The notes beneath the pieces are model-generated. The model worked only from the letters and a program-made list of their open reading frames with translations, ran no database searches and had not been told where the DNA came from. Shown here piece after piece: positions 8,649-18,270 of a stretch of DNA of 64,000 nucleotides. Position numbers and translations under genes: made by a program. Each line of letters begins with the position of its first letter. Within the stretch, counting starts at the first letter, position 1. This stretch comes from Pseudotabrizicola algicola (GTDB lineage Bacteria > Pseudomonadota > Alphaproteobacteria > Rhodobacterales > Rhodobacteraceae). The stretch lies in contig NZ_JAAIKE010000007.1 in assembly GCF_010915705.1 (NCBI RefSeq), forward strand, positions 117,533 to 181,532. Reading direction: 5' to 3'.

Positions 8649-9364
8649 TACATCTTGTGAGCGACCAGTTTCTGATAAAAGGGCAGCGCCTGATCGACGA
8701 TCTTTTGGTAGGCGTCGTCCAATTCGGGCAACGGACCTTCCGGATCTTCAAAGCCGGAAGACCTATGGACAGCGCCATACCAATGCGGCGCCCAGACACC
8801 ATCGCAGGGTTTCGGACCGACAGGCCAGGACAGCATCTTGTCTGTAAAGGGAATTCCCAAGGCAGCGCAAAGTCGCGTCAATGCAGACCGGGGGTTTGCG
8901 CGTATGTCGGCGCTGTCAATGACCGGCGGCGGATGACCGGACCATTCTGCCACCTCATCGAACAACTGCGCCTGCTGGACAAACCCGATATCCATCAGTG
9001 TCGGACCTTCCCGCTTTTTCGCGTAAGACGCCACGACACGGGCCGGATGGCGGATAAGGAAGACATTCGCAAGGTGACGCATGAAGCCGCGATCAAACTG
9101 CGGGATCATGTGGAGCGTCATGTGCTTCTGGTAAAAAAGGCTCTGCTGCTTCGGAATCTTCCCGATGCAGCCGGCAGCGACCTTGGCGGGATCGGATTCG
9201 TGGTTTGCGATGATTTCGGGGCGCATCGGATGATCAATGCCGGTTTCGCGCAGATAGGCGGCATAGAAAGGCTCGTCCCAGACTGCGCAATCTCCGCGCG
9301 CGGCGAAGGCATACATTAGCGCGGTCGACAAATTGCGCGGCCCGGACCACATCGCGATTTTCAT
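8648..9364 (-). CDS. Sulfotransferase-like P-loop protein
   Basis: The 238-residue protein has the sulfotransferase-type phosphate loop SGPRNLSTAL at the N-terminus and the second signature IRHPARVVASYAKK (about 103-116), which in the family contacts 3'-phosphoadenylyl sulfate. It lies 76 bp downstream of a class-IV aminotransferase gene on the same strand. Its substrate is unknown; the neighbour suggests an amino acid or a compound derived from one. The family is diverse and the P-loop could bind another nucleotide, so sulfate transfer is inferred. Confidence 0.75.
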   Translation of the reverse strand: MKIAMWSGPRNLSTALMYAFAARGDCAVWDEPFYAAYLRETGIDHPMRPEIIANHESDPAKVAAGCIGKIPKQQSLFYQKHMTLHMIPQFDRGFMRHLANVFLIRHPARVVASYAKKREGPTLMDIGFVQQAQLFDEVAEWSGHPPPVIDSADIRANPRSALTRLCAALGIPFTDKMLSWPVGPKPCDGVWAPHWYGAVHRSSGFEDPEGPLPELDDAYQKIVDQALPFYQKLVAHKM

Positions 9365-9440
9365 GGTGAGACTCCTGATGATCGGTCGGCGCCAGCGCGT
9401 TCACAGCCTGCGGCCCGTTGGAAATTGTGAAGATTTGGCG

Positions 9441-10340
9441 TCACGCGCCGACAAGCGTTTTGTAAAGCCCGCGGATGCGCTCCGTTACGGGGCCGATCTG
9501 GCCGGTGCCGATCTGGCGGCCGTCAATCACCCCGACCGGCGTTTGGGCGCCGAATGTTCCGGTCAGGAAAGCCTCATCGGCGCTGTAGGTATCGACAAGG
9601 GTGAAGTTACGCTCAAACACCGGTATGTCGTTGCTGCGGCACAGATCGATGACCTTCTGACGGGTGATACCGTTCATGCAGTAGTCGCCCGTGCTGGTCC
9701 AAACCTGCCCCTTTTTCACAACAAAGAAGTTGCAGGCGTTGGTGGTGTTCACGAATCCATGCACATCAAGCATCAATGCCTCATCCGCGCCGGCCTTTTC
9801 GGCGGCAATACAGGCGAGGATGCAGTTCAGCTTGGAATGTGAATTCAGCTTGGGATCTTGTGTCATCGGCAGGCCACGCAGATGCGGCACTGTCGCAAGG
9901 CGAATGGGGCGCGGCAACTTTTGGCGCGAATGCTCCATAATGATTACCACCGTCGGACCCTGACGGGACAGTCTGGGGTGCTGAAACGGGCGGGTCTTGA
10001 TGCCGCGGGTGACCATGAGCCTGGCGTGGGCATCGGTTGTCATCTGGTTTGCGGCCTGCGTTTCAAGGACCGCGGCGATCAACTCGTCCCGCGCCATCCC
10101 GATGTCGAGGTCGATGGCCTTGGCCGCTTCAAAAAGCCGATCCATATGTTCGTCAAGAAAGGTCCAACGGTTGTTGTAAAGCCTGATCCCCTCCCAGACG
10201 CCGTCTCCCAGCATGAAACCCGAATCGTAAACCGAAACAAAGGCCTCGGACTTTGGGCGGAGCGCGCCATTCACCCAGATCAGAATGGCTTCGTTGCGCG
10301 CGTCTTCTTCGGCCTGATGGGTCGAAACATCGTCAGTCAT
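9441..10340 (-). CDS. Class-IV (branched-chain/D-amino acid type) aminotransferase
   Basis: The 299-residue PLP enzyme shows the fold-type IV pattern: the early FMLGDGVWEG segment, the PLP lysine region DPKLNSHSKLNCI, and NTTNACNFFVVKKG, which corresponds to the phosphate- and substrate-side loop of branched-chain and D-alanine aminotransferases. It moves an amino group between an amino acid and a 2-oxo acid. The exact substrate cannot be read from the sequence. The ATG at 10338-10340 sits after GGAGGACAGG. It appears to lead a two-gene unit with the sulfotransferase-like gene. Confidence 0.85.
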   Translation of the reverse strand: MTDDVSTHQAEEDARNEAILIWVNGALRPKSEAFVSVYDSGFMLGDGVWEGIRLYNNRWTFLDEHMDRLFEAAKAIDLDIGMARDELIAAVLETQAANQMTTDAHARLMVTRGIKTRPFQHPRLSRQGPTVVIIMEHSRQKLPRPIRLATVPHLRGLPMTQDPKLNSHSKLNCILACIAAEKAGADEALMLDVHGFVNTTNACNFFVVKKGQVWTSTGDYCMNGITRQKVIDLCRSNDIPVFERNFTLVDTYSADEAFLTGTFGAQTPVGVIDGRQIGTGQIGPVTERIRGLYKTLVGA

Positions 10341-10482
10341 CCTGTCCTCCATTTTGGCGCAGGCTATGCGCAGCGTCGCAGGAGGGAAAGAGGGAGGATC
10401 ACCACTGCGTGACATCACGTCAGGGTGAGTGGACGCCAGCATCGGACGGGTGAACCTTGGCCACAGTAAAGAGGAGTGCGAG

Positions 10483-11112
10483 ATGCACAGAATGATGTCG
10501 ATACTTACGGCCATCGTGCTGCTGGGGCTGTTGGCCACCACCGGAGCGCATGCGGCAACGGAGCGAGCCATTGTCGCCGGAGGATGCTTCTGGTGTGTCG
10601 AGGCCGATTTCGAAAAGGTCGAAGGCGTCCGCTCTGTGGTGTCCGGTTATACAGGCGGCAGCTTGCAGAACCCGACCTACAAAAACCATGACGGCCATTA
10701 CGAGGCAGTCGAGATCACTTTCGACACCAGCAAGATCAGCTATGCGCAGATCATCGCGATGTTTCTCCGGTCTGTCGATGTGACAGATGCAGGTGGGCAG
10801 TTCTGTGATCGGGGGGCAAGCTATCGCACCGCTATTTTCGTGTCTAACGCTGCACAAAAGGCGGCAGCGGAAGCGGCGGTGGCAGAGGCGGGCCGAGCAC
10901 TAGGCCAGAAGATCGTGACCCCTGTTTTGCCTGCAAGCATCTTCTGGAAGGCCGAGGCATATCATCAGGATTACTATAAAAGTTCAGAGATCGTGATAAC
11001 CCGCTCAGGGCCGAAGCAGAAGAAGAATGCCTATACATTCTATCGGCAGGCCTGTGGACGCGATGCGCGGGTAAAGCAGTTGTGGGGCAGACAGGCTGCC
11101 TTTGCCAAGTAA
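10483..11112 (+). CDS. msrA: Peptide-methionine (S)-S-oxide reductase, exported
   Basis: The 209-residue protein has a Sec signal peptide (about residues 1-25, ending AHA) followed by the MsrA catalytic motif GGCFWC (C35 and C38). The conserved HDGHYEAVE and DAGGQFCDRGASYR segments are present. It reduces oxidised methionine in proteins; the signal peptide places it in the periplasm. A further cysteine in QACGRD near the C-terminus may act in resolving the disulfide. The ATG at 10483 follows AGAGGAG; a longer reading from 10429 would destroy the signal peptide. Confidence 0.92.
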   Translation: MHRMMSILTAIVLLGLLATTGAHAATERAIVAGGCFWCVEADFEKVEGVRSVVSGYTGGSLQNPTYKNHDGHYEAVEITFDTSKISYAQIIAMFLRSVDVTDAGGQFCDRGASYRTAIFVSNAAQKAAAEAAVAEAGRALGQKIVTPVLPASIFWKAEAYHQDYYKSSEIVITRSGPKQKKNAYTFYRQACGRDARVKQLWGRQAAFAK

Positions 11113-11115
11113 AAC

Positions 11116-11148
11116 AAGGCCCGCCGGTCTGGCGGGCCTTTTGCTTTT
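11116..11148. terminator. Bidirectional terminator between msrA and maeB
   Basis: A ten-base perfect stem (AAGGCCCGCC / GGCGGGCCTT) with loop GGTCT lies between the two convergent genes, with a T-rich tract on the msrA side and A-rich sequence on the other. Its right end reaches the last codon of maeB. Confidence 0.85.
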
Positions 11149-13408
11149 ACTGGCCAATCTTGCAGGCCGCCATGACCGCCATGTTCAGGATATCGTTCAC
11201 CGTCGAGTTCGTAGAACAAATCTGGATCGGCTTTTTTACGCCCGTAAGGATTGGCCCGATCACGGTTGCCCCTGCCATTTCCTGCATCAGCTTGACAGAA
11301 ATGCTCGCCGAATGGCGCGCCGGGACCACAAGGATGTTGGCCGGACCTGTCAGGCGGCAGAACGGATAGTTCCTCATCTGATCAAGGTTCAGGGCGACAT
11401 CGACGGTCATCTCGCCTTCGTATTCGAAGTCAACGCCCATCTTGTCGAGAAGGCGGGGCGCTGCGTGCATTTTCGTAGCCCGTTCAGAGACCGGATAGCC
11501 AAAGGTCGAGAATGACACGAAGGCGACCCGAGGCTCGAGTCCCAGAGACCGCGCGACGCCCGCCGAACGGATCGCGATGGTCGCAAGATCCTCTGGTTCC
11601 GGCCATTCCTGCACCAGCGTGTCGGCGATGAGCACGATCCGGCCTTTGTGCAGCAGCGCCGTGACGCCAACCGCGCCATCGGCTGCGGTCGCATCAAACA
11701 CATGATTGATCAGCGACAGGATGTGCGCAGACTTTCGGGTGACGCCGGTTACCAGACCGTCACCATGGCCATGTTGCAGCATCAATGCAGAGAACACATG
11801 GCGGTCGCGGGCGGCAAGGCGGTGAATGTCTTCCGCATCATGGCCGTTGCGCTGCAAACGCTTGTAGAGAAAGTCCTTATACGTTTCCAAATGACGGGTA
11901 TTGGCTGCGTTTACCACGTCCAACTCTCGCACAGCGTCGCCCAATCCTGCGGCCTCAAGCTTTTCGCGCACGTCAGGCTCTCGCCCCACCACGATTGCCT
12001 TGCCCAGACCAGCCCGTTGATAGGCCACCGCGGCACGCAGCACGCGCGGATCATCGCCTTCGGCAAAGATCATCCGCGCCTGCGATTGCTTCGCCCGGGC
12101 ATGGACGCCCTGCAGGATGCTGGCGGTGGGGTCCATGCGGGACTTCAGGCTTTGTTCATAGGCCTTCAGGTCGATGATTGGCCGCCGCGCCACGCCGGTA
12201 TCCATTCCAGCCTTTGCGACTGCGGGAGGGATCACATAGATCAACCTCGGATCGAAAGGGGTCGGGATAATATAGTCGCGCCCGAAGGACAGCTTTCGTC
12301 CGTAGGCCATGGCCACTTCATCTGGAACGTCTTCACGCGCAAGCGCGGCCAGCGCGCGGGCGCAAGCAATCTTCATTTCATCATTGATCGCGCGGGCGTG
12401 GATATCGAGCGCACCGCGGAAAAGATAGGGAAAGCCGAGAACGTTGTTGACCTGGTTGGGATAGTCGGAACGCCCTGTCGCGACGATGGCATCGGGGCGC
12501 ACGGCATGCGCCTCTTCCGGAGTGATTTCGGGGTCAGGGTTTGCCATGGCGAAAATGACAGGGTTTTCGGCCATGCTAGACACCATTTCCGGCGTTACCG
12601 CACCTTTTGCGGAAACCCCCAGAAACACATCGGCGCCCGCCATCGCCTCTTCCAGAGTGCGGAGCGGGGTGTTGGCGGCATGGGCGGACTTCCACTGGTT
12701 CATGCCCTCGGTGCGGCCCTGATAGATCACACCCTTGGTGTCGCACATGATGCAGTTGTCGTGCTTGGCACCCATGCTTTTCAGCAATTCAAGGCAAGCA
12801 ATACCCGCGGCCCCTGCCCCGTTCAGAACGATGCGGCAGTCTTCAATCCGTTTGCCTGACAACTCCAGCGCATTGATGAGACCCGCAGCACAGATAACCG
12901 CCGTGCCATGCTGGTCGTCGTGGAACACGGGAATGTCCATGATCTCCTTGAGGCGCTGTTCGATGATGAAACATTCGGGCGCCTTGATATCTTCAAGGTT
13001 GATGCCACCAAAGGTCGGACCCATCAGCGACACGGCCTTGATGATTTCATCAGGGTCTTCGGTATCAAGTTCGATGTCGATCGCGTTGACGTCGGCGAAG
13101 CGCTTGAAAAGCACCGCCTTGCCTTCCATCACCGGTTTCGACGCCAGCGCGCCAAGGTTGCCCATGCCAAGAATAGCTGTGCCGTTGGAGATCACCGCAA
13201 CCATGTTGCCCTTGACCGTGTAGTCATAGGCCAGCGCCGGATTGTCGGCGATTGCCTGTACCGGCACAGCCACACCGGGGCTGTAAGCAAGGCTAAGGTC
13301 GCGCTGTGTTGCCATAGGGGTCGAGGCGACAACATCATATTTGCCCGGACGCGGTTCCAGGTGGTAGGCAAGCGCTTCTTCAGGGGTAACACGGTTTTTC
13401 GAGGACAT
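11147..13408 (-). CDS. maeB: NADP-type malic enzyme with C-terminal phosphotransacetylase-like domain
   Basis: The 753-residue protein is a MaeB-type hybrid. Residues 1 to about 430 form the malic enzyme, with the YSPGVAVP, FHDDQHGTA and LNGAGAAGIACLEL (dinucleotide-binding) segments. The rest resembles phosphate acetyltransferase but in this family is thought to be regulatory, responding to acetyl-CoA. It oxidatively decarboxylates malate to pyruvate, giving NADPH. I chose the ATG at 13408 (SSKNRVTPEEALAYH), with AAGGA about 11 bases upstream; an upstream reading to 13480 lacks family similarity. Confidence 0.95.
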   Translation of the reverse strand: MSSKNRVTPEEALAYHLEPRPGKYDVVASTPMATQRDLSLAYSPGVAVPVQAIADNPALAYDYTVKGNMVAVISNGTAILGMGNLGALASKPVMEGKAVLFKRFADVNAIDIELDTEDPDEIIKAVSLMGPTFGGINLEDIKAPECFIIEQRLKEIMDIPVFHDDQHGTAVICAAGLINALELSGKRIEDCRIVLNGAGAAGIACLELLKSMGAKHDNCIMCDTKGVIYQGRTEGMNQWKSAHAANTPLRTLEEAMAGADVFLGVSAKGAVTPEMVSSMAENPVIFAMANPDPEITPEEAHAVRPDAIVATGRSDYPNQVNNVLGFPYLFRGALDIHARAINDEMKIACARALAALAREDVPDEVAMAYGRKLSFGRDYIIPTPFDPRLIYVIPPAVAKAGMDTGVARRPIIDLKAYEQSLKSRMDPTASILQGVHARAKQSQARMIFAEGDDPRVLRAAVAYQRAGLGKAIVVGREPDVREKLEAAGLGDAVRELDVVNAANTRHLETYKDFLYKRLQRNGHDAEDIHRLAARDRHVFSALMLQHGHGDGLVTGVTRKSAHILSLINHVFDATAADGAVGVTALLHKGRIVLIADTLVQEWPEPEDLATIAIRSAGVARSLGLEPRVAFVSFSTFGYPVSERATKMHAAPRLLDKMGVDFEYEGEMTVDVALNLDQMRNYPFCRLTGPANILVVPARHSASISVKLMQEMAGATVIGPILTGVKKPIQICSTNSTVNDILNMAVMAACKIGQ

Positions 13409-13483
13409 GGGCCATATGTTCCTTGATGGGTTTGGTTCGTCATAGCGAGGCCAGACGATGCGCACAATCTGCACAAACATCGG

Positions 13484-15199
13484 CTAGAGAAGTTGCTGAA
13501 CCCAGTCGCGCCCTTTGGCGAGTTCTGCGATGCGATCAGGGAATTCGGCCTGCAAGACCCGGATGGCCCAAACCTGCACCTCAACCTTGTTCAGGCGGCG
13601 CGCACACCACAAAACCTGCGCCAATGTTTGCCAACGTGACGGATCAGCCTGCCGCGCCTCATAAAGTGCGATCAGTTCTGCACCCCATTCACCACGCGCC
13701 TTATGCACATCGGCCTGCGCCAGACAAAGGCCGGCGTGCCCGTGCTGCATGTCGCGATGCCGCTCCAGCACGGCGTCTGCGCGCTCCACATGACCTGCGC
13801 GCAGGAGCTGCATGGCGAGCCGCGCCACGTCTTCGGCTCTGTCCAGTCGCGGCGCATGGCCGCAGAGGGTTGCGACGAACGCCATCAGGCGTCCAAGCCC
13901 ACGCTCGGACAGGTGAACCGGCACTAGACCGACCAGGTTGAAATCCGGCACCTCCAGCGGATTGTCACAGTCATGATCCGCCACAAAAGAGACATATCGA
14001 CAGCCCGACACATGCGCAGCGGGCCAGAAATCGCCCCATCTGATCTGTGCCGTCTGCAAGGTGCCAATCTCGATCACGGTGGCATCACGATTTGCGAAGA
14101 CCATATTCGCCAAGCCTGCGCCATGTGCGGTCACCACTATTTCTGCCCGTGCCATCAGGGCGATCTGGTCAAGCGGCGAAAGGTCTTCCAGCGCGACGGC
14201 TTCAAAGCCGAAAACGGTGAGCAGTTCCAGAAGCGCAGCCTCACCCCGCAGTTTCCGGTCACGCGCCTCGCCGGTCTTTCGGCAGATATAGACCCGTTTT
14301 GGCAGGTGGTCGAAGGCCCGATGTTCTACCGCAGCCAACCCGCGAGCGCGGAGGGAAAGCAGGCTGCTTTCCACCGAATTCATCGCCAGAACGGCGCGTG
14401 TCGTTCGCGAACCAGTGTGCCCATGCCAAGAGAGATCAGACGGGGCAAGCGGGTCGAGAGAGCCGACCACTTGGGAGGGGAACTGGAAATAGGCCCATTG
14501 AAAGCTGAAGGCGGTCAAAACTCTGGGGTAGTCTCTTGGCGCTCTTTCCAGCACCAACCGGTCGGCCAACTCGGGGAACAAGGCCCTGATGAAGCCCAGA
14601 ACAAAAGGCCTTGTCTTCTCGGGGTGGTTCGGGAAGTGAAGAAAGATGCGACCCTGAAACTCGATTTCGTCCAGCACCGTAAGCTGGGGCAAGGTTTCTG
14701 TCAGGAAGTGGAAATAGTTGAAGGTGTTGCGGCACCCCAGCGCGAAATCGGCATCTTGGGGCATATCAGCAACGGGCAGGCGCGCTACGTCATTGGCAGC
14801 CTGACAGGCAGCAAAATACGCACTGAGCGACGCAGATGCGTCTTCCCCCCTTTCCCAGTCAAAACGGTTCATCAACCGCGCGCCGGCCGCACCGTTGAGA
14901 AGCGCTTTACCATGCGCCATCGTATAGGATTTACGAAATTCCGCACGCTCTAGCAGCGTGGCGACCACTGGAAACTCTATCACCTGGTTAAAGGATCGAT
15001 GCCGCTTGACTTGCCGCACATGCGCTTCGATCCGCGCATTCATGCCCTCGTCGGCGGAAGCCGCAAAAGCATCGATTTGCGACGCGTCGCGAAGCCGCCA
15101 CCAGAAAGGCGGAGGCGTCAGGAAGCCCACGCCGGCATCGCGCGCAGGATCGAGGAACAGCGCCACGGGCTCCCCTGAATGATCGATCTGATTGCGCAC
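13484..15199 (-). CDS. Family-61-type glycosyltransferase with TPR-like tail
   Basis: The 571-residue protein carries features of the DUF563/GT61 family: a mid-protein segment NTFNYFHFLTETLPQL, the basic motif LPKRVYICRK, and the nucleotide-sugar signature VTAHGAGLANMVF followed by VIEIG. The last 130 or so residues are helical and TPR-like (RAGHVERADAVLERHRDM). GT61 enzymes add sugars to glycans. The acceptor here is unknown; extracellular or lipid-linked polysaccharide is plausible. The start is a GTG (15199) behind a strong GAGGAGGC site. It stands alone between maeB and the divergent mutS, with no polysaccharide operon nearby. Confidence 0.7.
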   Translation of the reverse strand: MRNQIDHSGEPVALFLDPARDAGVGFLTPPPFWWRLRDASQIDAFAASADEGMNARIEAHVRQVKRHRSFNQVIEFPVVATLLERAEFRKSYTMAHGKALLNGAAGARLMNRFDWERGEDASASLSAYFAACQAANDVARLPVADMPQDADFALGCRNTFNYFHFLTETLPQLTVLDEIEFQGRIFLHFPNHPEKTRPFVLGFIRALFPELADRLVLERAPRDYPRVLTAFSFQWAYFQFPSQVVGSLDPLAPSDLSWHGHTGSRTTRAVLAMNSVESSLLSLRARGLAAVEHRAFDHLPKRVYICRKTGEARDRKLRGEAALLELLTVFGFEAVALEDLSPLDQIALMARAEIVVTAHGAGLANMVFANRDATVIEIGTLQTAQIRWGDFWPAAHVSGCRYVSFVADHDCDNPLEVPDFNLVGLVPVHLSERGLGRLMAFVATLCGHAPRLDRAEDVARLAMQLLRAGHVERADAVLERHRDMQHGHAGLCLAQADVHKARGEWGAELIALYEARQADPSRWQTLAQVLWCARRLNKVEVQVWAIRVLQAEFPDRIAELAKGRDWVQQLL

Positions 15200-15320
15200 C
15201 TTGCCTCCTCGCTGTCCGCACCAGCACCCTAGCATGGAAGGCAGATGGGTCCAGTCGGGATAGCCCTTTCCCCCAGCCCAGTCGTTTTGTAGGGTCTGAC
15301 CCGCAGCAGGGGGACCAAGC

Positions 15321-17954
15321 GTGCCGCAGGAAGACGCCAACGTAACGCCTATGATGGCCCAGTATCTTGAGATCAGAGAGGCAAACCCCGGTGCTTTGCT
15401 GTTCTATCGCATGGGCGATTTTTACGAGATGTTCTTTGAGGACGCGCTGGCAGCCGCCGAAGCCCTCGATATTGCGCTGACAAAGCGCGGGTTCCACCTG
15501 GGTGAGCCCATTCCCATGTGCGGGGTCCCTGTGCATGCAGCAGAAGGCTATCTGTTGACGCTGATCCGCAAAGGGTTTCGCGTCGCTATCGCGGAGCAAC
15601 TGGAAGACCCGGCCGAAGCCAAGAAGCGTGGATCAAAATCGGTGGTGCGGCGCGATGTGGTCCGGCTGGTCACCCCCGGCACCCTGACCGAAGAAGCATT
15701 GCTCGATGCGCGCCGGCACAACTATCTGGCCGCATGGGCCGAAGTGCGCGACAAGGCAGCGCTCGCATGGGCTGACATCTCAACCGGCGAGTTGCGCGTC
15801 ATGCCTTGCGCCTTGACCAGAGTGGCCCCCGAATTGGCAAGGCTGGCCCCGCGCGAAGTGTTGGTCAGCGAGATACACGACCGAGACATTGCGCCAATCG
15901 CAGAGGATATGGGGGCCGCGCTGACGCCACTTTCAAGGGGCAGTTTTGATTCTGTATCGGCGGAAAAGCGGCTTTGCGCTCTGTTTGGCGTGGGGTCGTT
16001 GGAGGCATTTGGAACCTTTGACCGCGCCGAGATCTCGGCGATGGGAGCTTTGGTCGACTATCTTGATCTGACGCAGCGCGGAAAATTGCCGCTGCTTCGC
16101 CCGCCCGTGCGGGAGCCTGTCGGCGGAGCGATGCAGATAGATTTCGCGACGCGCCGCAACCTCGAACTGACACAGGCGCTCTCTGGTGGCCGTGAAGGGT
16201 CGCTGTTGCTTGCCATAGATCGGACGGTCACGCCCGCTGGTGCGCGGTTGCTGGAGCGGCGCATCTCGGCCCCCTCTTGCGACCTGAACGTCATTCGTGC
16301 GCGTCACGAAGCGGTGAGGCATCTGGTCGAGCAGGCAGGCTTGCGCGAAACGCTGCGGGGCCATCTGCGCCGCGTGCCGGATATGGACCGCGCCCTGTCT
16401 CGCCTTGCGCTGGATCGTGGCGGCCCGCGTGATCTTGCGGCGATACGCGCAGGTCTTGCGCAGGCTGGAGCAATTTATCCATTGATGCAGGACGCGCCGA
16501 CATTGCTGGCAGAAGCCGCCGACGCGTTGTTGGGTCAGGACGCTTTGGTTGGCATGCTTGAAGATGCGCTGGTGGCAGAACCACCGCAGATGGCGCGGGA
16601 CGGCGGTTTCATCGCCAGCGGATATGATGATGCACTGGACCAGACCCGCGCCCTACGGGACGAAGGGCGGTCGGTTATCGGCAGGATGCAGGCAGACTAT
16701 TGCGAACTGTCGGGTGTTGCCGGGTTGAAAATCAAGCATAACAACGTGCTGGGTTACTTCATCGAGGTCACCCCGACGCATGAAGCCGCGATGCGCGCAA
16801 AACCCGATGTCTTCATCCACCGCCAGACGACCGCAGGACAAGTCCGCTTTACCACAGTTGATTTGAATGAGATCGAGACGCGGATCTTGAACGCGGGCAA
16901 TCATGCGCTGGAGCTTGAAAAGCAGCATTACGAAAACCTGCGGCGGGCAGTGCTTGATCAGTCTGGGCCTATAGGTGCGGCTGCGCGGGCGCTTGCCGAG
17001 ATTGATCTGGCTTGCGGCCTTGCTGATCTGGCGGCGGCGGAAAACTGGTCAGAGCCTGTGGTTGACGCAAGCCACGCCTTCAAGATCGTCGCGGGGCGCC
17101 ACCCCGTGGTGGAACGCGCCCTGAAGCGGCAAGGCGCTGGCCCATTTGTTGCCAATGATTGCTGCCTGACCGAGGCGCAGACCCCTGCTATCTGGCTTCT
17201 GACAGGGCCAAACATGGCGGGTAAGTCGACATTCTTGCGCCAGAATGCGCTGATCGCGCTGTTGGCGCAGGCGGGCAGTTTTGTGCCGGCAGCAGAGGCA
17301 CATATCGGGCTGGTCAGCCAGCTGTTCAGCCGGGTCGGCGCCGCCGATGATCTCGCACGAGGACGGTCCACCTTTATGGTGGAAATGGTTGAAACCGCGG
17401 CGATTCTGAATCAGGCAGATGATCGGGCGATTGTCATTCTTGACGAGATTGGCCGCGGCACTGCGACCTATGACGGATTGTCGATCGCTTGGGCAACGCT
17501 CGAGCACCTGCACGAAACCAATCGTTGCCGGGCCCTGTTCGCGACCCACTACCACGAAATGACCGCCCTTGCTGGCAAGCTGGAAGGTGTCGAGAACGCC
17601 ACGGTTGCCGTGAAAGAGTGGGAAGGCGATGTGATTTTCCTGCACGAGGTGCGCAAGGGAGCGGCAGACAGAAGCTATGGCGTTCAGGTGGCCCGCTTGG
17701 CGGGTTTACCCCAATCGGTGGTCGACCGAGCCAAAGCGGTTCTGGAGGCGCTCGAAAAGGGGGAGCGGGATGCGCCCAAGCAATCTGCGCTGATCGACGA
17801 CCTGCCCCTTTTCCGGGCCGCCCCGCCGCGCCCCGCGCCCGGCCCTGCCGCCAAAACCTCGGCGGTAGAGACACGGCTGCGCGATATACAACCCGATGAA
17901 CTCACGCCGATGGATGCGCTCCGCCTTGTCTATGATCTAAAGCAGCTGCTTTAG
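15321..17954 (+). CDS. mutS: DNA mismatch repair protein MutS
   Basis: The 877-residue protein has the MutS I mismatch-reading motif (YRMGDFYEMF, with the Phe-x-x-Glu type wedge), the core lever domains and the ATPase: Walker A GPNMAGKST at about 628-637, Walker B VILDEIGRGT and the ATHYHEM segment. It recognises base mismatches and recruits MutL. The start is a GTG at 15321 after AGGGGGA, 21 bp into the non-coding strand of the divergent gene's longest reading but clear of its GTG. The C-terminus (LRLVYDLKQLL) is the usual dimer or tetramer tail. Confidence 0.97.
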   Translation: MPQEDANVTPMMAQYLEIREANPGALLFYRMGDFYEMFFEDALAAAEALDIALTKRGFHLGEPIPMCGVPVHAAEGYLLTLIRKGFRVAIAEQLEDPAEAKKRGSKSVVRRDVVRLVTPGTLTEEALLDARRHNYLAAWAEVRDKAALAWADISTGELRVMPCALTRVAPELARLAPREVLVSEIHDRDIAPIAEDMGAALTPLSRGSFDSVSAEKRLCALFGVGSLEAFGTFDRAEISAMGALVDYLDLTQRGKLPLLRPPVREPVGGAMQIDFATRRNLELTQALSGGREGSLLLAIDRTVTPAGARLLERRISAPSCDLNVIRARHEAVRHLVEQAGLRETLRGHLRRVPDMDRALSRLALDRGGPRDLAAIRAGLAQAGAIYPLMQDAPTLLAEAADALLGQDALVGMLEDALVAEPPQMARDGGFIASGYDDALDQTRALRDEGRSVIGRMQADYCELSGVAGLKIKHNNVLGYFIEVTPTHEAAMRAKPDVFIHRQTTAGQVRFTTVDLNEIETRILNAGNHALELEKQHYENLRRAVLDQSGPIGAAARALAEIDLACGLADLAAAENWSEPVVDASHAFKIVAGRHPVVERALKRQGAGPFVANDCCLTEAQTPAIWLLTGPNMAGKSTFLRQNALIALLAQAGSFVPAAEAHIGLVSQLFSRVGAADDLARGRSTFMVEMVETAAILNQADDRAIVILDEIGRGTATYDGLSIAWATLEHLHETNRCRALFATHYHEMTALAGKLEGVENATVAVKEWEGDVIFLHEVRKGAADRSYGVQVARLAGLPQSVVDRAKAVLEALEKGERDAPKQSALIDDLPLFRAAPPRPAPGPAAKTSAVETRLRDIQPDELTPMDALRLVYDLKQLL

Positions 17955-18270
17955 ATAAAAGTTTCATCTTTTTCTTTGCTTCGGTTGCGTTGCTGTCAAG
18001 CGCGCTTCACATCCGGGTTGCACAAGGACTGCATGCTGGCGAGACTGAAGAAGTCCAAGCGGGACGCGAAGCCGCACACGGACGCCTGATGTAGCATTGG
18101 CCGACCCTACGCGCTGACCAGAGCGCCACGGCATTGAAAATCGGCAATAGGACTTAAAGCAGTGAAACTTTCATGACGAGTTGCCGGACGATTACGTTGA
18201 TCGTCCGGCCATTCGAGGCACCTAGAGGCGTCATGCAGCGTGGATCGTGCCTGCCTTCAGGCAGCAAATG
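17955..18270. other. Intergenic region between mutS and grpE
   Basis: These 316 bases lie between two converging genes and hold no ORF I would accept. The clearest structure is a perfect 10-bp hairpin at 18183-18209 (GCCGGACGAT / ATCGTCCGGC, loop TACGTTG), with a smaller one at 18250-18263 near the end of grpE. Neither has a proper T-run. A short AT-rich tract right after the mutS stop (17955-17978) could serve as a weak terminator. Confidence 0.5.
18183..18209. repeat. Perfect 10-bp inverted repeat downstream of grpE
   Basis: The arms GCCGGACGAT and ATCGTCCGGC pair fully around a 7-base loop. It may stop or protect the 3' end of the leftward grpE transcript. No T-run follows on either strand, so Rho-independent termination is unproven. 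Confidence 0.5.

Noticed and set aside
17958..18172. AAAGTTTCA / TGAAACTTT repeats as the ends of a small mobile element
   Set aside because: Nine-base arms about 200 bp apart are within chance expectation for a gap this size, and there are no target duplications.
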